A DNA stretch of 64,000 nt from Ditylenchus dipsaci (taxonomy: Eukaryota > Nematoda > Chromadorea > Rhabditida > Anguinidae), in the NCBI GenBank assembly GCA_004194705.1, contig SADC01001168.1:248001-312000 (forward strand), read 5' to 3'. Shown one piece after another: positions 33,701 to 44,496 of this stretch (within the stretch, counting starts at the first letter, position 1; each line of letters begins with the position of its first letter). The notes under the pieces were generated by a model. That model made no database searches and had not been told where the DNA came from. It saw only the letters and a program-made list of their open reading frames with translations. Both the position numbers and the translations under genes were made by a program.

Positions 33701-34325
33701 CAGCACAATACTCATGCACTTCAAGGCACTTGTCAACCAGCTCGTCCATCTGCAAAGTTATAAATAAATGAAGTTTGACATGGTACTAAAACAAATCCAC
33801 CTGAATTTTCGATAATGAGTGCACCCACAAATTATTATTGCTATTTTTGCCTCCACCTGCTTGCTCTAAAGCTTTATTTGCAGTGTCCATAAGCAGAAGC
33901 AGTCTTGCTTGCTCTTCTTCTTCAGTCAAGCTTGAGTTAAAAGTCTGTCTTCTGATCCTCACATATGTAGAATTGAAGCCTGAGTCTGGCTTCCAATAGT
34001 TTATGCAGCTTTGTGTGCTGGATATTCGCCAGTGAATATGACCAGCGGAAAGAAACGTGAAAACTCCTAGGACTAACTGAATGGTGATTATAAAGCCATA
34101 AGTAAAATCAGAGGTTGGAATCGGGTCCTGTTTAGATTGTTTAGCTAGGTTATTGCTAGTGGGTGAAGGAGAAGAAATAGGCAGTGACTTAAGTTGAAGC
34201 TTTGACGACTGTTTGTTAGAAGGTAGTGGTTCCAGATACAAATCACTAATTTCCTCATCTTCTTCATCTTCTTGTGTTTGGTCTTGCAGTGACAACATTT
34301 CAGTGGAATGCTGCACTTCACACAT
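30718..34325 (-). CDS. Collagen-olfactomedin type II membrane protein, UNC-122/gliomedin-like
   Basis: Eleven exons join to 599 residues: 34325-33801, 33749-33662, 33594-33532, 33470-33217, 32697-32586, 32538-32515 (24 bases), 32462-32267, 32154-32030, 31544-31454, 31087-30972, 30924-30718. An acidic cytoplasmic part is followed by a membrane anchor at about 75-95, a furin-like site RIRR at 123-126, a short coiled-coil-like stretch, Gly-X-Y collagen repeats at about 199-241, and an olfactomedin domain from about 348 (ACLRVC before it, then GKPVFHAHANTFWGGWMRD, RWVTNHFEG, FDLAVDENALWVMF, LTVYHTWNL, NPYDKRIYIYDYGY). This order is that of C. elegans UNC-122/COF-2 and vertebrate gliomedin, synapse and adhesion proteins shed at the cell surface. 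The exon from 32154 has one T too many in a run of eight for its frame. Confidence 0.88.
31640..31975. repeat. Palindromic element in olfactomedin-gene intron
   Basis: Arms AAGAAATTCCAACA and TGTTGGAATTTCTTGA, then a GTCTGGGCCGAA stem and a centre near 31810 flanked by CTTGGTC and GACCAAG words. Member of the family at 27614, 46255 and 62712. It lies between exons 31544-31454 and 32154-32030. Confidence 0.7.
32870..33070. repeat. Inverted-repeat element, CTTAGGCAAGGG family
   Basis: GGCTTAGGCAAGGGTGGGTC and CGTATGTTAGGACG on the left; AACATACGCTAACC and CTACCCTTGCCTGAG on the right. It sits in an intron of the olfactomedin gene. Confidence 0.65.
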
Positions 34326-34545
34326 GTTTTCTAAAAAAAATCCAAGATGGAAATTGGTAATTCTTTACAAGCTATATAAAATGTAGAAAACTATTCGAAA
34401 AGGTTTTTCAAAATGTTATAAAACGTTTTGAATCAATAAACATAGAAAAAAATTTCATTCCCGTGCCCTTTTTCCATTTTATACCAGCAAGAATTATTGT
34501 GAGTTCAATCCTCTGTTAAATTTTTAAAAAATCGAAACTTAAAGG

Positions 34546-34766
34546 GCATACCAACGCGTTACACTTTAATTAAGGCGTGGACCAGCAATTTATTTCTCTC
34601 ATGACCCTTTTCTACAAGCGTTCTACCTGATCCGACAAAAGTTTTCTGCCTACTTTTTAAAAGTAGGATAAGGTCATAAATATTAGATTTGAGTTGAAAC
34701 AAGTGAAAACGTGGACGATTTTTGAAAAATTGCTCGTGTAACGCGCTAGTATGCTCCTTTAATATT
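34546..34766. mobile_element. Inverted-repeat element GGGCATACCAACGCGTTACA
   Basis: Ends AGGGCATACCAACGCGTTAC and GTAACGCGCTAGTATGCTCC. It lies about 220 bases upstream of the olfactomedin gene start. A relative is nested at 46455-46697. Confidence 0.65.
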
Positions 34767-35099
34767 GACTCATAATGAAACTCACGGCTTAATTTGAGAA
34801 GCGAGCTTCTATTTTTCCCTAGTGGAACAACTTTTCTCGTCAGAACTCTTCAAGTGATCTGTTCAAAAGACCAAACTCCCTGCTAATCTCTAATTCTTCA
34901 CAAAACATTTATAAAATTCACAAAACCTTGACCCTAAATCTTGTAACTTTTTTTTCGGTTGTCCGCAGCTTATTCTATCTCTTTTTACCTCGTCGCTAGT
35001 TCTTTAGAGTCTTTAGGTTCCGGGGAGGTAAACTTTATTTCACAACATCTTTTTGCCATATTAAGATCACTTACAACTATCACTTGTTATGACCGGGTC

Positions 35100-35225
35100 C
35101 TTTTTGAGTTATTAGAATTGACGAGCCGAGGGCTCAAAGCTCGAATTTTTTTCAAGCCTTGAACCTCAAATCGAGGCTCCGAAACTTCGAGCCTCGAGTC
35201 AAGCCGTCGAGCCGAGGGCTCGACT
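35100..35225. repeat. Degenerate GAGCC/TCGA repeat
   Basis: About ten words of the type CGAGCCGAGGGCTCGA or its complement in 120 bases; partly self-complementary. Confidence 0.5.
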
Positions 35226-35364
35226 ACCTATGAGTTATCGTTATTAGGAGAATCGACTGCAGATGAAATGTCGGCACTGTTCTTGTTGAGACAAACAAAT
35301 TTTTATAAATACAAATGGTCTCAGTTTTTAAAAATTCTATTTCTACATCTCTTATAAAGGCATA

Positions 35365-35525
35365 TACAGTCGAATGTCCCGACAACGTACTCTCTCTATA
35401 ACGTACCCCTAAGGCTGATCCCCTAACACGTACTATAAAGAGAATTGGATGTAACGTACACTCTCGGCAAAGTACAGCTAAGGTCATTCCCCAGGAGTAC
35501 GTTGCCGGGAGAGTCCAATGTATAA
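35365..35525. repeat. Inverted repeat, CAGTCGAATGTCCCGACAACG
   Basis: Left end ACAGTCGAATGTCCCGACAA; right end TTGCCGGGAGAGTCCAATGT; inner direct repeats AACGTACTCTC / AACGTACACTCTC. CAGT-type ends of the family listed at 37398. Confidence 0.55.
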
Positions 35526-36513
35526 TTTATAAAAAAATTGGAATGAACTAAATTAAAAGCTTAAAAATTGTACGAAATTGACCGTTAGAGTATATCAAAA
35601 AGCGAAACTTTTTACGCCAGAGTTGAAGATTGTTTATAAAAAGAAAGTAATTTAATACATTAGTATTGATTATTATGTGTACATTTGTTAATTTTTTGCA
35701 AACCTTCAAGCAATTGACAAATTTGAATTTTTCAATTTCAGTTTCAAATTCAAATTTGAAATTATAAATTAGTTTTACTTTGAAAAAATTAATTTTTAAT
35801 TAATTTATTTTTTAACTTTTTTAGGTTGTATGTCAATTGCAGCACCAAATTAATTTAGATAATTTCCAGAATTGGATTTTCTAGCTTATATAATAAGTAT
35901 ATATAATAATTTTTATACGAGCATGTAAGCCTAGATCTCAATTGCGGGTTTGAACAAATTAAGTTTTTGTTTTGGTTTGATTCTCTATTTGAACCCTTAA
36001 ATCCCTAAATCTTCAGATCAACCAGAGAATTTAATACAGTCACACCTCGTCTTAACGAACTCCCGACTTAACGAAATATCCTTTGATTCTTACTTAAAGA
36101 ACCTTCGACTAAACAAAACCTCCAACTTAACGAAACCCTTGTCCTATCCCCAGAGGTTTCGTTAAAACGATGTTTGATTGTATTTTCCATATTCAAAAAA
36201 TTTGTAAAACAATTTCTGATTCTTTTCAACTTCAACCAACTTTTTAGAGTTTGTAATTGTATTAAATGTTAATGTATTTTTCTACGCTTTTGTCTTAAAA
36301 TACGCTGTAAATAAAGACTAAGTAGTTAGCGCATTGCACAGACAGAAAACAATCTATATTGGAGACATCAATAAAGCAGCAGACTGATTAATCACCAAAT
36401 TAGATTGCCCGCACCCACCCACTACGCTCTTTTCAATTGACTAGAAAAGAGGAATAACTAATAGGTCAGTTTCAAACAAACGATCGAAAACTCATTTATT
36501 CGTCATAAGTTCA
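35526..36513. other. Intergenic upstream of kinase, one small element
   Basis: AT-rich. 36041-36183 is a CAGTCACACCTCGTCTTAACG element with CTTAACGAA repeated four times and a weak complementary right end. No gene. Confidence 0.4.
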
Positions 36514-39500
36514 ATGAGTGGCAATATTCAGTCCATCAAAAACTATCGTAAATTGAGAGTTATTGGCCGAGGGGCACATGGTTGGTTGCTGCAAGTAATC
36601 TGTCTTCCGCCACCTTTCCGTTAAACTAATATTTTATTGCAGGTCTCTGTTCTCTGTACCAAAAGAAGAGTGATGCGTTGAACAAAAAAGTTGTTATCAA
36701 GTCTATTTCTTTGGAATGTAGGTTTTCAGCAAACATTAAGTGTTAAATTTTACAAATCGTAAGTCAGTCGTACTTTTGTCGAACTGTTAGAAAAGCTTCC
36801 CAGAAAAACAAAGGGTGGTATTTCTTTTTGTCCGTAGAATACTCGTTTTTGTCCGTAGAATATTTTTTTGTCCGTAGATTTTGAATGTCCGTAGATTACT
36901 CGTTTTTGTCCGTAGATTTCTCGTTTTCGTCCATAGATTAACTTTTTTGCCCATAGACTTAAAAATTTTGCGGTAATTCAAATTTTATGGTCAGAAAATG
37001 ACTTGGATTGCTCAGAATCTCACCCCGGAGTGGCCAAAAGCCCCTGGAAGTTGGTTTTTTGGGGTTTAACTGAAGAAGGAGTAAACTTTTTGCGAAAAAT
37101 AGATTGCACGCATCAGAATCCCACTTAGATCGGCTCAATCGTCCACAATCCCACCGTCGACCATCCAGAGCTATTTTAAACCACTTGAAACAAGCCTAGA
37201 CACTGGTCAAGGTACTTAAATACTGGTTGGAAGTGGTTTAAAGCGGCTACGGACAAAAACGAGTAATCTACGGACATTCAAAATCTGCGGACAAAAAAAA
37301 TATTCTACGGACAAAAACGAGTATTCTACGGACAAAAAGAAATATTATCCAAAAATAAATGACACTAGCTTTGGGGGGGGGGGTGGCTATATGATACAGT
37401 TGACTCTGTCAATTACGAAAGCCTAAAAAGTTCGTTCCCGCCTAGGGTCCGACACTTTCACCCTGAAGTTCAGAGCTATTTGCTGAATGTAATTCGCCAG
37501 CCTAGAGCTGGCGAGAGTTGCGGGTATAAATGTCGAAACTATGGTGTTTCACAAAAAAGACCGGCAACATTGGTATCATTGCCATTTTTTGCACTAGACT
37601 GGCTAATTGCAAAATTATTGCGAAAAAAGCTTAAAAAAGTGTCGGACCCTAGGCGGGAGCGAACTCTTTGGGCATGCGTTATTGACAGAGTCGACTGTGT
37701 TAGCGTCGAAATTTCTTTTATTAGAAAAAATCATAAAAAGTATACGTATATAAAATTTAGCGAAAAAATTAAAATTTCAGGTAGAAATGAAACGGAAAAG
37801 AAAGCTATTTTGTGTAAGTTTAGTGTTAACAAAGCATGAAATACAGTCGAACCTGCTTATAAGAACAACCCCTAGTTTGTACTAATATTTGTTGTGGTAA
37901 GGCTCCACAATGTAGCTGCAGTAAGATTCACTCACCAATTATGACTTTTTTGAATTTGCGCCCATTTCGGCGTTTTGTTTTTTCGTGTTTTTCGCAGTTG
38001 GGGGGGGGGGGGGGGTGATGAGTCGCACTTTTGAGCCGATCCGGACATGCGCTGGCCTACCCTGCATCAAAGCCTAATTGAGTTAAAAGTGTACATAATT
38101 TCAGAAAAAAAACACGAAAAAACAAAACACCAAAATGGACGCACATTCAAAAAACGTGTCCCAGAAACCGGTAAACGTCACCATGCCCCTGATTTCTCTT
38201 GTTCTAATACCGATCTTTCATGATCGATCATTCATTTTTAAAACTTGGTAGGGTTTTAGAAACCATCGGCAGAATCAAAACTGCGATTTTATAATACTAC
38301 TTACTAACACAGTATGAATTCGCAAATAAAAACAAAAAATGGCTATTAGTGGTTTGTTTTCAGCAGTGGGACTAACTTGACGGGTTGGTCTTATATCAGG
38401 GTTAGGGGTGTGCACGGGCCGGTGCGCGGGCCGTCCGGACTTTTTTACTTATTCACTCTTTGTATACATATGTCGGCCCTAAGAATATATTCTTGAAGCT
38501 GAGATTCCAGGCTACAAAACGTATATTAACATTTATATAAATTGGATAAAAATTTTGGATTCTTTTTTCAAAACAGCTGAATTTTCACGTCATTAAAACC
38601 ACTGCCCGGGCCGGACCGTGGTTGAAAAAATTGAACTCTTTTAAAAAAATTTTTTTATTTATTTTCTATAAATATTAATATACGTTTTGTAGCCTGGAAC
38701 CTCAGCTTCAAGAATATATTCTTAGGGCGGACATATGTATACAAAAAGTGGATCAGGGCCGACCCGGACGGCCGCGGGCCGGCCAGTGCACACCCCTAAT
38801 CAGGGTTCGACTTTAGACAAGTTGACATTCCGCAAAAAAATTGGCATATTCTAGATGAAGCCCATCTGCTCAACCAATTGCGACACCCAAACATTATTAG
38901 ACTTTGCAGCTCTTTTGTAGAGCTGGAGCAACTGCATATAGTTATGGAGTTCGTAGACGGCGGCACCATGGACAGCATGATTAGAGAAAGGAACGGGAAT
39001 AAGATGGGCCAAGACTTGGTTTATTTGATTTGATATTTATCAAATCTAAAAATTAAAATTCAGATTCTGTATTATTTCACCCAAATAATCCTGGCCTTGA
39101 ACTACATTCACAACAAAAATATTCTTCACAGAGACCTAAAGACTCAAAACATATTCTTAAACAGAAAAAGAACTATTGTTAAAGTGGGCGATTTTGGAAT
39201 CAGCAAAGAGCTAAGCTCTAAAAATGTGGCCTCTACAGGTATTTTCAATGATGGGGATATTGACGTTCGGTGAAAATTATGCGACCAAATGAAGCCAAAT
39301 AACCACACTTTGACTTTTAAAGGCCAAAAGCTAGTACCATATTAACTCTTTTTTCGCGAACAGAGGGATTTTTTCGCGGGAGTTATTTTTCACCCACTGA
39401 AAAATCTTGAAATTTTTAATTGAAAATGGCCCCAACTCTGAAATTCTAGTCAAAAAAAACGAAGGGTGGAAAAATATTAGAGAGGAAGGAGTTAATAAAG

Positions 39501-40254
39501 TGAATACGGTATTAGGTTTGACCTCTCGTGTTCGACCTATGCTCAGTTTTCAGTATGTGGTGTAATTTTAGTAAATTTGAGTTAATTGGCCGAAATCAAC
39601 TGTAGAAATAAATTCAAACTCATTGGAAATGTATTGAAGTTTGTTTTGGTTTACAAACATCGTTATCGTGATCTAATTTCCGGATGTCAAAGTCTCCTCT
39701 GCTCTATGTTCTTAGAACCACAATTTATAGACCTGCACTTAAATTTAATTTTTCAGTCATTGGCACAGCCAACTACTTATCCCAGAGATCTGTGAAGGCA
39801 GGGCATACGACATCAAGTCCGATATCTGGTCCATGGGCTGTGTTTTATATGAGGTGGGTGTGAAATTATTTTCTGTTCACAAAAAAGCTTATTTAGTTAG
39901 TCGAACTCAAAAAGGCCTATGATGGAGACTCATTTCCCTCGATTGTGTTGAGGATAACTAGGGTACAATAGGGATCAATTAAACACAATTTTACTTTTTT
40001 CCATATTTAAGGGCAAACACGGACCTATATCTGCGGAAGTGAGCTCTCAGATGAAACAATTGATCTTGCACATGCTGGAACTGGACGAACGCCAACGACC
40101 AAATACTAAAGGTGGCTGAACTGAGCAGACTTTTACACTGTTTTGTATGCATAATTACAAATTTATAGATCTATTGACACACTCTTTGATTATCCAAAAA
40201 TGGTACGAAATCCATGTAAATCTTGGTAGGATTGAGCCACCTATGATGGAATAG
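36514..40254 (+). CDS. NIMA-related (NEK) serine/threonine kinase, catalytic domain only
   Basis: Eight exons: 36514-36580, 36643-36717, 38822-39018, 39064-39238, 39757-39853, 39897-39962, 40012-40111, 40169-40254, giving 287 residues after one base is added. Seen are the Gly loop VIGRGAHG, the ATP-binding Lys in KKVVIKSI (Lys42), HRDLKTQN (Asp137), VGDFGISK (Asp156), [13 protein letters not shown] and [11 protein letters not shown]. The HRDLKTQNI and YLSPEI motifs point to NEKs (NEK8/9 style); they act in cilia, endocytosis and cell division. There is no C-terminal regulatory region. The frame breaks once, in the activation segment at 39781-39783: CCC where CCCC is needed. All active-site residues are otherwise present. 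Intron 2 is 2.1 kb and full of transposable elements; most others are short. Confidence 0.85.
36817..37347. mobile_element. Inverted-repeat element with TTTTTGTCCGTAGA units
   Basis: The left arm has six units of the type CGTTTTTGTCCGTAGATTA; the right arm (37240-37347) has their complements in reverse order. The centre is unique. Inside kinase intron 2. Confidence 0.75.
37398..37704. mobile_element. CAGTTGACTCTGTCAAT-ended element
   Basis: Ends ACAGTTGACTCTGTCAATTA and TATTGACAGAGTCGACTGTG. Inner arms AGTTCGTTCCCGCC and GGCGGGAGCGAACT, with GGGTCCGACACTTT and its complement. CAGT ends with a CTC word recall Tigger/pogo-type short elements. Kinase intron 2. Confidence 0.7.
37935..38130. repeat. 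Inverted repeat with long G run
   Basis: Left arm GCGCCCATTTCGGCGTTTTG and TTTTTTCGTGTTTTTCG; right arm AAAAAACACGAAAAAACAAA and CCAAAATGGACGC. The centre has a run of 16 G and ATGCGCTGGCCTACCC of the CTTAGGCAAGGG family. Confidence 0.6.
38403..38798. mobile_element. hAT-like non-autonomous element with 8-bp duplication
   Basis: Ends TAGGGGTGTGCACGGGCC and GGCCAGTGCACACCCCTA. Flanked by ATCAGGGT on both sides (38395-38402 and 38799-38806). It is almost a full palindrome, with arms holding GTATACATATGTC and GAATATATTCTTGAAGCTGA. It ends 23 bases before kinase exon 3, next to its splice acceptor. Confidence 0.85.
39338..39513. mobile_element. CCGTATT-family element, diverged copy
   Basis: Left end AGTACCATATTAACTC (decayed), right end GAGTTAATAAAGTGAATACGGTA. 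The core AATCTTGAAATTTTTAATTG and AACTCTGAAATTCTAGTC matches the copy at 17023. Lies in the kinase intron between exons 39238 and 39757. Confidence 0.55.
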
Positions 40255-41561
40255 AGTGTGCTAGTCAGAATAAATCTGAAAAGTTTGGTGCTAGTCAAGA
40301 GTTTGAATAATAACGAGTGTATAAAGTTTACATTTTGTATCTTCTAATGCACAAAATACTAATGTTGCAAATTATTGACTAAATATTTTTTTGTAAAAGT
40401 TTAGGCAGGAATTCATTAATAAATTATCCAGATGGCTAGACACATTTTAAATTTTGAAAATTATTCACATCATGCTAATCTTATGCTTAGATTAAAGAAC
40501 ATTTATCAAAAAATCTGACTAACCCTAACTCCCCCAAATTCGGCACCGACTAGCATCTTTGCCGGAAAGTTATTATTATCACCAGGCGGGTGCCTCCGCA
40601 AAATAAGGTAGCGCAGACATCGGCACCGGGCTAGAAATAAAAAAATTGGTCATGTAACCCTTTCTACATAGCGGCATCGGCTTGGCGCCGAAGCAAATGT
40701 ATCGTAAAATTTTCTTGTAAATTAACACGGCACCAAACTAGTCCCGCTAAGTAGAAAGGGCTAGATTTCTAACCCGTCGCCGATGTCTAAGCTACCTTAT
40801 TTTTGTAAGGCACCGGGCTGGTGACATCAAATACGGTGTTTCAATGCACACAAACGGCTTTAAAAACGGGCTTACGCAGCTTCAAAAAGCCACTTAGCCC
40901 CTTTCTCTTACTATTTTCGACTTTTCCAGGTCTCTCGAGAAGTACACGCTAATCCTTATATTGCAATCCCGATTTTTTATGTTCCAGGTTCAACTTTTGT
41001 GTTGGATCCTGCAAAAAAAATTAGTATAGTGGGTGCATGTTCAGAGCTTCCAGGATTGCAAGGATGTACAGGGCGCTATTGAAGATTATTAAGAAAAACT
41101 TGAGAGACTTTTAATATTTGATCAGGATGATCTTGTTATATCTAGGGTTGTTTGACATTTTGTTGAAAAACGACGAAGCAAACTATTAGTAGTTATGCAC
41201 ATCGAGCTAGTATTTCTCTAGACTTGATCGTTAGTTAAACGCGAGCAAATTAAAAGTTTAGAAAAGGACACAAACTTCCAGTTTTTAAAATTCCTTTTTT
41301 GGGCAGCAAATTAATCATTTTAATTTCACTTTAAAGCGAACAATATGAGTAAAAAGTTTTCTTTTGTCTTATAGGTGTCAAAAATTGTTTAGTGTGTCAC
41401 ACACACAGCAGTTTGGCGGAGAGAAAAATGAACCTACTTAATAATTAGCGATTAATGAAGTATCTGTCATAAAGATATATTTTCTATTGTCAAGGTCAGC
41501 ACTCGCAAAAACAACTATTGATATCGTGCTTTTCAGTAAACTTGTAAAACAATTATTTCAG
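40255..41561. other. Intergenic with one inverted-repeat element
   Basis: 40575-40828 is an inverted repeat with GGCGGGTGCCTC..AATAAGGTAGC on the left, GCTACCTTATTTTTG..GGCACCGG on the right and an inner CCCTTTCTACATAGCGG / GCTAAGTAGAAAGGG pair. The rest is AT-rich with no gene. Confidence 0.45.
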
Positions 41562-44496
41562 ATGTATTTTGTTCATATTTCTTTATTGATTGCTGGCCTA
41601 TTGTCTTTTGTAGAAAGTCTGTATAATCCAGCTGTATACAAGCCATTACCAGTCCTAGAAGGTTTAGAGTGTAGCAGAGTGCTTAACAATGACGTCGCCT
41701 ATATACAAGAAAAAGCCAAAAAGCGATTAGTTTATGAAGATGACCCTTTGTTGTCAACAGATTGCACATCAATCAAACACAGACACTACTTTGCTGACCA
41801 ACCCGCCTCTACACAAGAACTAAATTTTCCGATTGCAATGGCAAGAACTGTTTTCAGGGTAAATGGTTTCCGGTTTTCGACAGTTTTTCACTAGCTGGTG
41901 TAAAAAGTACACAGTAGACTGTTTATAAAGCAAATTAGCAGCTAAAAATCTGAATTATGGCTTTTGTAGAATCAAAACAGTACAAGTTGGTCCCAGAAAT
42001 TCCTAGGGTTTTATACGGACATTAATTTTTCATAAAGACAAATTTTGAGATTCTGTTTTTTTTGCCTTTTCTCACCAACAATATTTGTTTTTGTGCAAAA
42101 AATAGCTGGATTATTTCGTGGTTGTATACAGCCGACGCTCGTTATAACGTAACTTAAATGACCGGGCCAGTTACTGGGTTCGACACCCTTTTGACATCCA
42201 TTTTTTCAAGCTATTACCAGTTATGTTTTGACAATCTGGTCCCAAATATTGCAGGATCCGTTTTTGCCGATCATTTTTTCGAGATACAACATTTTATCCT
42301 CTAAAAAAGCAAAAACTCGTTGAAAAAACAGGATTTTTGAAAAATTGAGTTACGTTATATCTAGTTTTTTTTTAGAAAAATAAATATTTTATTTTCGTAA
42401 AACGATCGGCAAAATCGAAATTCTCACGATATTTAGGGACAGACTGTAAAAACAGAACTGTCAAAAAACTTCAAAAATCAGGTTGAAAAAAGTGTCAGAC
42501 CCTAGGTGGGAACGAACTTCTGACCTTAAATTCACTTTATAACGAGCGTCTACTGTACTACACTAGGGTTTTTTGATTGCTGGCTAATGTATATCGAAGG
42601 CTGTTTTAATTTTATTGCGGAGCATTAAAAATGTAATGGAATAATAATATAATAATAAAAGTCGTTGATAATTACATAGATAAATAAAATTATTTAAAAC
42701 GAAAAACAAAACGAAAATTAAGGACTATCTATTTTTGGAATCAGAGTTAGCGGCCAATTATGCGCCACAGAATTTGTATTGCTATGCTTTGGACGCTAAG
42801 GTGGACGACATCTTTCGGCAGAGGCTTCATGACTTGGCTTCCTGTTTTCCAAACGTGTTTGTCAACAACAAGGAGTTTCCAATGGACAGTATGGGTCACA
42901 ATCAGACTAGCTCTTTGTTAGAATGCATGAATCAGCTGGCCAAACCACAATACAACTGGAAATATTTGATTACATTACAGGTTAACCATTTAGCTGATGA
43001 TACCTTATGCTTAGCCAAATCGATTTTTTCAGAACCACGATGTACAATTAAAAACTAATGAAGAGCTGGTGCAGATATTCTCTTGGATGAAAGGGGCCAA
43101 CGACGTTGAAGTATGTCATTTACCAGAGGGTCGGGTCAACACTTCGATGGATTGGTCTTTTGAAAGCTTGGGAATTTTGAAGAACAGTAAGCACTTTGAT
43201 GAATTAAAAAATAAAACATAAATATTAAAAAAATATCTTTTGAATTTTTTTTGATCTATTGAATCAATAAAAACTATAACTTTTTTTAATATTTTTTTCG
43301 CGCTTTACTTCTTTGGAAAGCAATGGCCCGAATAACAGGGAAAATAGTGTTTTTGACATTGTATACCAATGGCGATATACCAAGCGTCCGTGATTTATAG
43401 CCTGTATCTGTAAGACCAGAATTTCAAAATCACGTCAGGATAAAAAATTTATGAGCGTTTAAAATGCTAAGAATTTCTTGAGACACCCTGTATAACGATT
43501 GGATAGTCTTGAGATTTCTTTTTTTGGATTTACCCATTCTTATTGATTTTCAAGACCAAAAGACTGCTCTACATTATGACTATCATTTTGCGCTTAGCAA
43601 TTTTTGTGCTTAAGTATAGTACGAAGTCAAAATTTAATAAACATTACTATAAATATCAACAGCGTTTTCTGAAATTTTCGCAATTTTCCAGAGAGCTTCT
43701 CTCCTAATGATCAAAAATATTTGCGACAGCTACAGTTTGCCAAGGCTATCTACAAAGCTCACTCTCTAGAGAATTCGTCGACTTTGTGATCCATGAACTG
43801 GACGTGAGCATGGTGTTGTCTCAGTTAGAAACAGGGGCTTGTTTCGTAGATGAAGTCTTTTTCCAGACACTTTCTGCAACAGATGCTTTAGAGGCTCCCG
43901 GTGGCTTCACTCATGAGTGTTTGGACCGCGGTTTCACTGCTGCTTATGTCACAAGGTCTCAAAAGACTTTATTCACTAATTCAATGATTACTTACTTTAC
44001 TTTTTACAGGTTTGGTGTGTGGCTAGGCAATAATACCCGATGCCACAGCAAATTTGCTCGTCACTTTGTTTGTATATTTGGACTAGAAGATCTAGCTTTG
44101 AATTTCAAAGAGTCTCATTCTCTTTTTGGCAACAAAATGTTGCCAAGCTTTGACTTTGGGGCTATTGAGTGTTGGCATGAAGAGATGTTCAACAGGACAC
44201 ACTTTAAACGGGGTATGTTCCGTCTGAACCCAACGTCTATCTTCGTCTGCCTCAGGTTAATGATTGATAAGATTATTTTCAAGTAAACCATAAGTTTGCA
44301 GGTACGCTACCAAGCTGAAAAAAGTGCAGCAAAAGAGGGTGCCAGAGTTGACTGTGAATATAGGATACCAATCAAAGAAAAACTTAAAATGTATGATGGT
44401 CAAACAGACGGCCGAAGAAAGAAAATTCCCAAGACTGTCTTTAAAAATGTTTCAAATTTTGATATTTCTGGATGTCATTTACCAAAGAGAAAATAA
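41562..44496 (+). CDS. GT14 branching N-acetylglucosaminyltransferase-like protein B
   Basis: Exons 41562-41858, 42723-42980, 43033-43186, 43692-43955, 44010-44255 and 44302-44496 give 471 residues after two bases are added. The ATG follows TTATTTCAG directly, a likely trans-splice or splice site, and starts a signal anchor (YFVHISLLIAGLLSF). Then TDCTSIKHRHYF, FPMDSMGHNQTSSL, NHDVQLKTNEELVQIF, VDEVFFQTL and APGGFTHECLD, and NTRCHSKFARHFVCIFGLED. Every exon boundary matches copy A (21106-24642), so the two are duplicates. The end differs: B has a basic Lys-rich tail, A an acidic one. One base is missing at 43743 (AAGGCTAT, GGG expected) and one at 44229-44234 (CCCAACG, AAA expected). The family acts in the Golgi on O-glycans. 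Confidence 0.87.
42120..42565. mobile_element. Inverted-repeat element, ACGCTCGTTATAACG ends
   Basis: Left GCCGACGCTCGTTATAACGTAA, right ATAACGAGCGTCTACTGTAC (written in pieces), with GTTCGACACCCTTTTGACA / GTGTCAGACCC and AAAAACTTCAAAAATCA inner arms. Lies in intron 1 of glycosyltransferase B. Confidence 0.6.
43255..43495. repeat. Repeat related to the CAGGGTG-TTCAAGAAATT family
   Basis: Contains CACGTCAGGATAAAAAATTTATG and ends TCTTGAGACACCCTGTATA. Its left part resembles the AACTTTTT..AATAACAGGG side. Intron 3 of glycosyltransferase B. Confidence 0.4.

Noticed and set aside
37480..37839. 119-codon plus-strand frame
   Set aside because: Lies across the arms of the CAGTTGACTCTG element in the kinase intron; composition follows the repeat.
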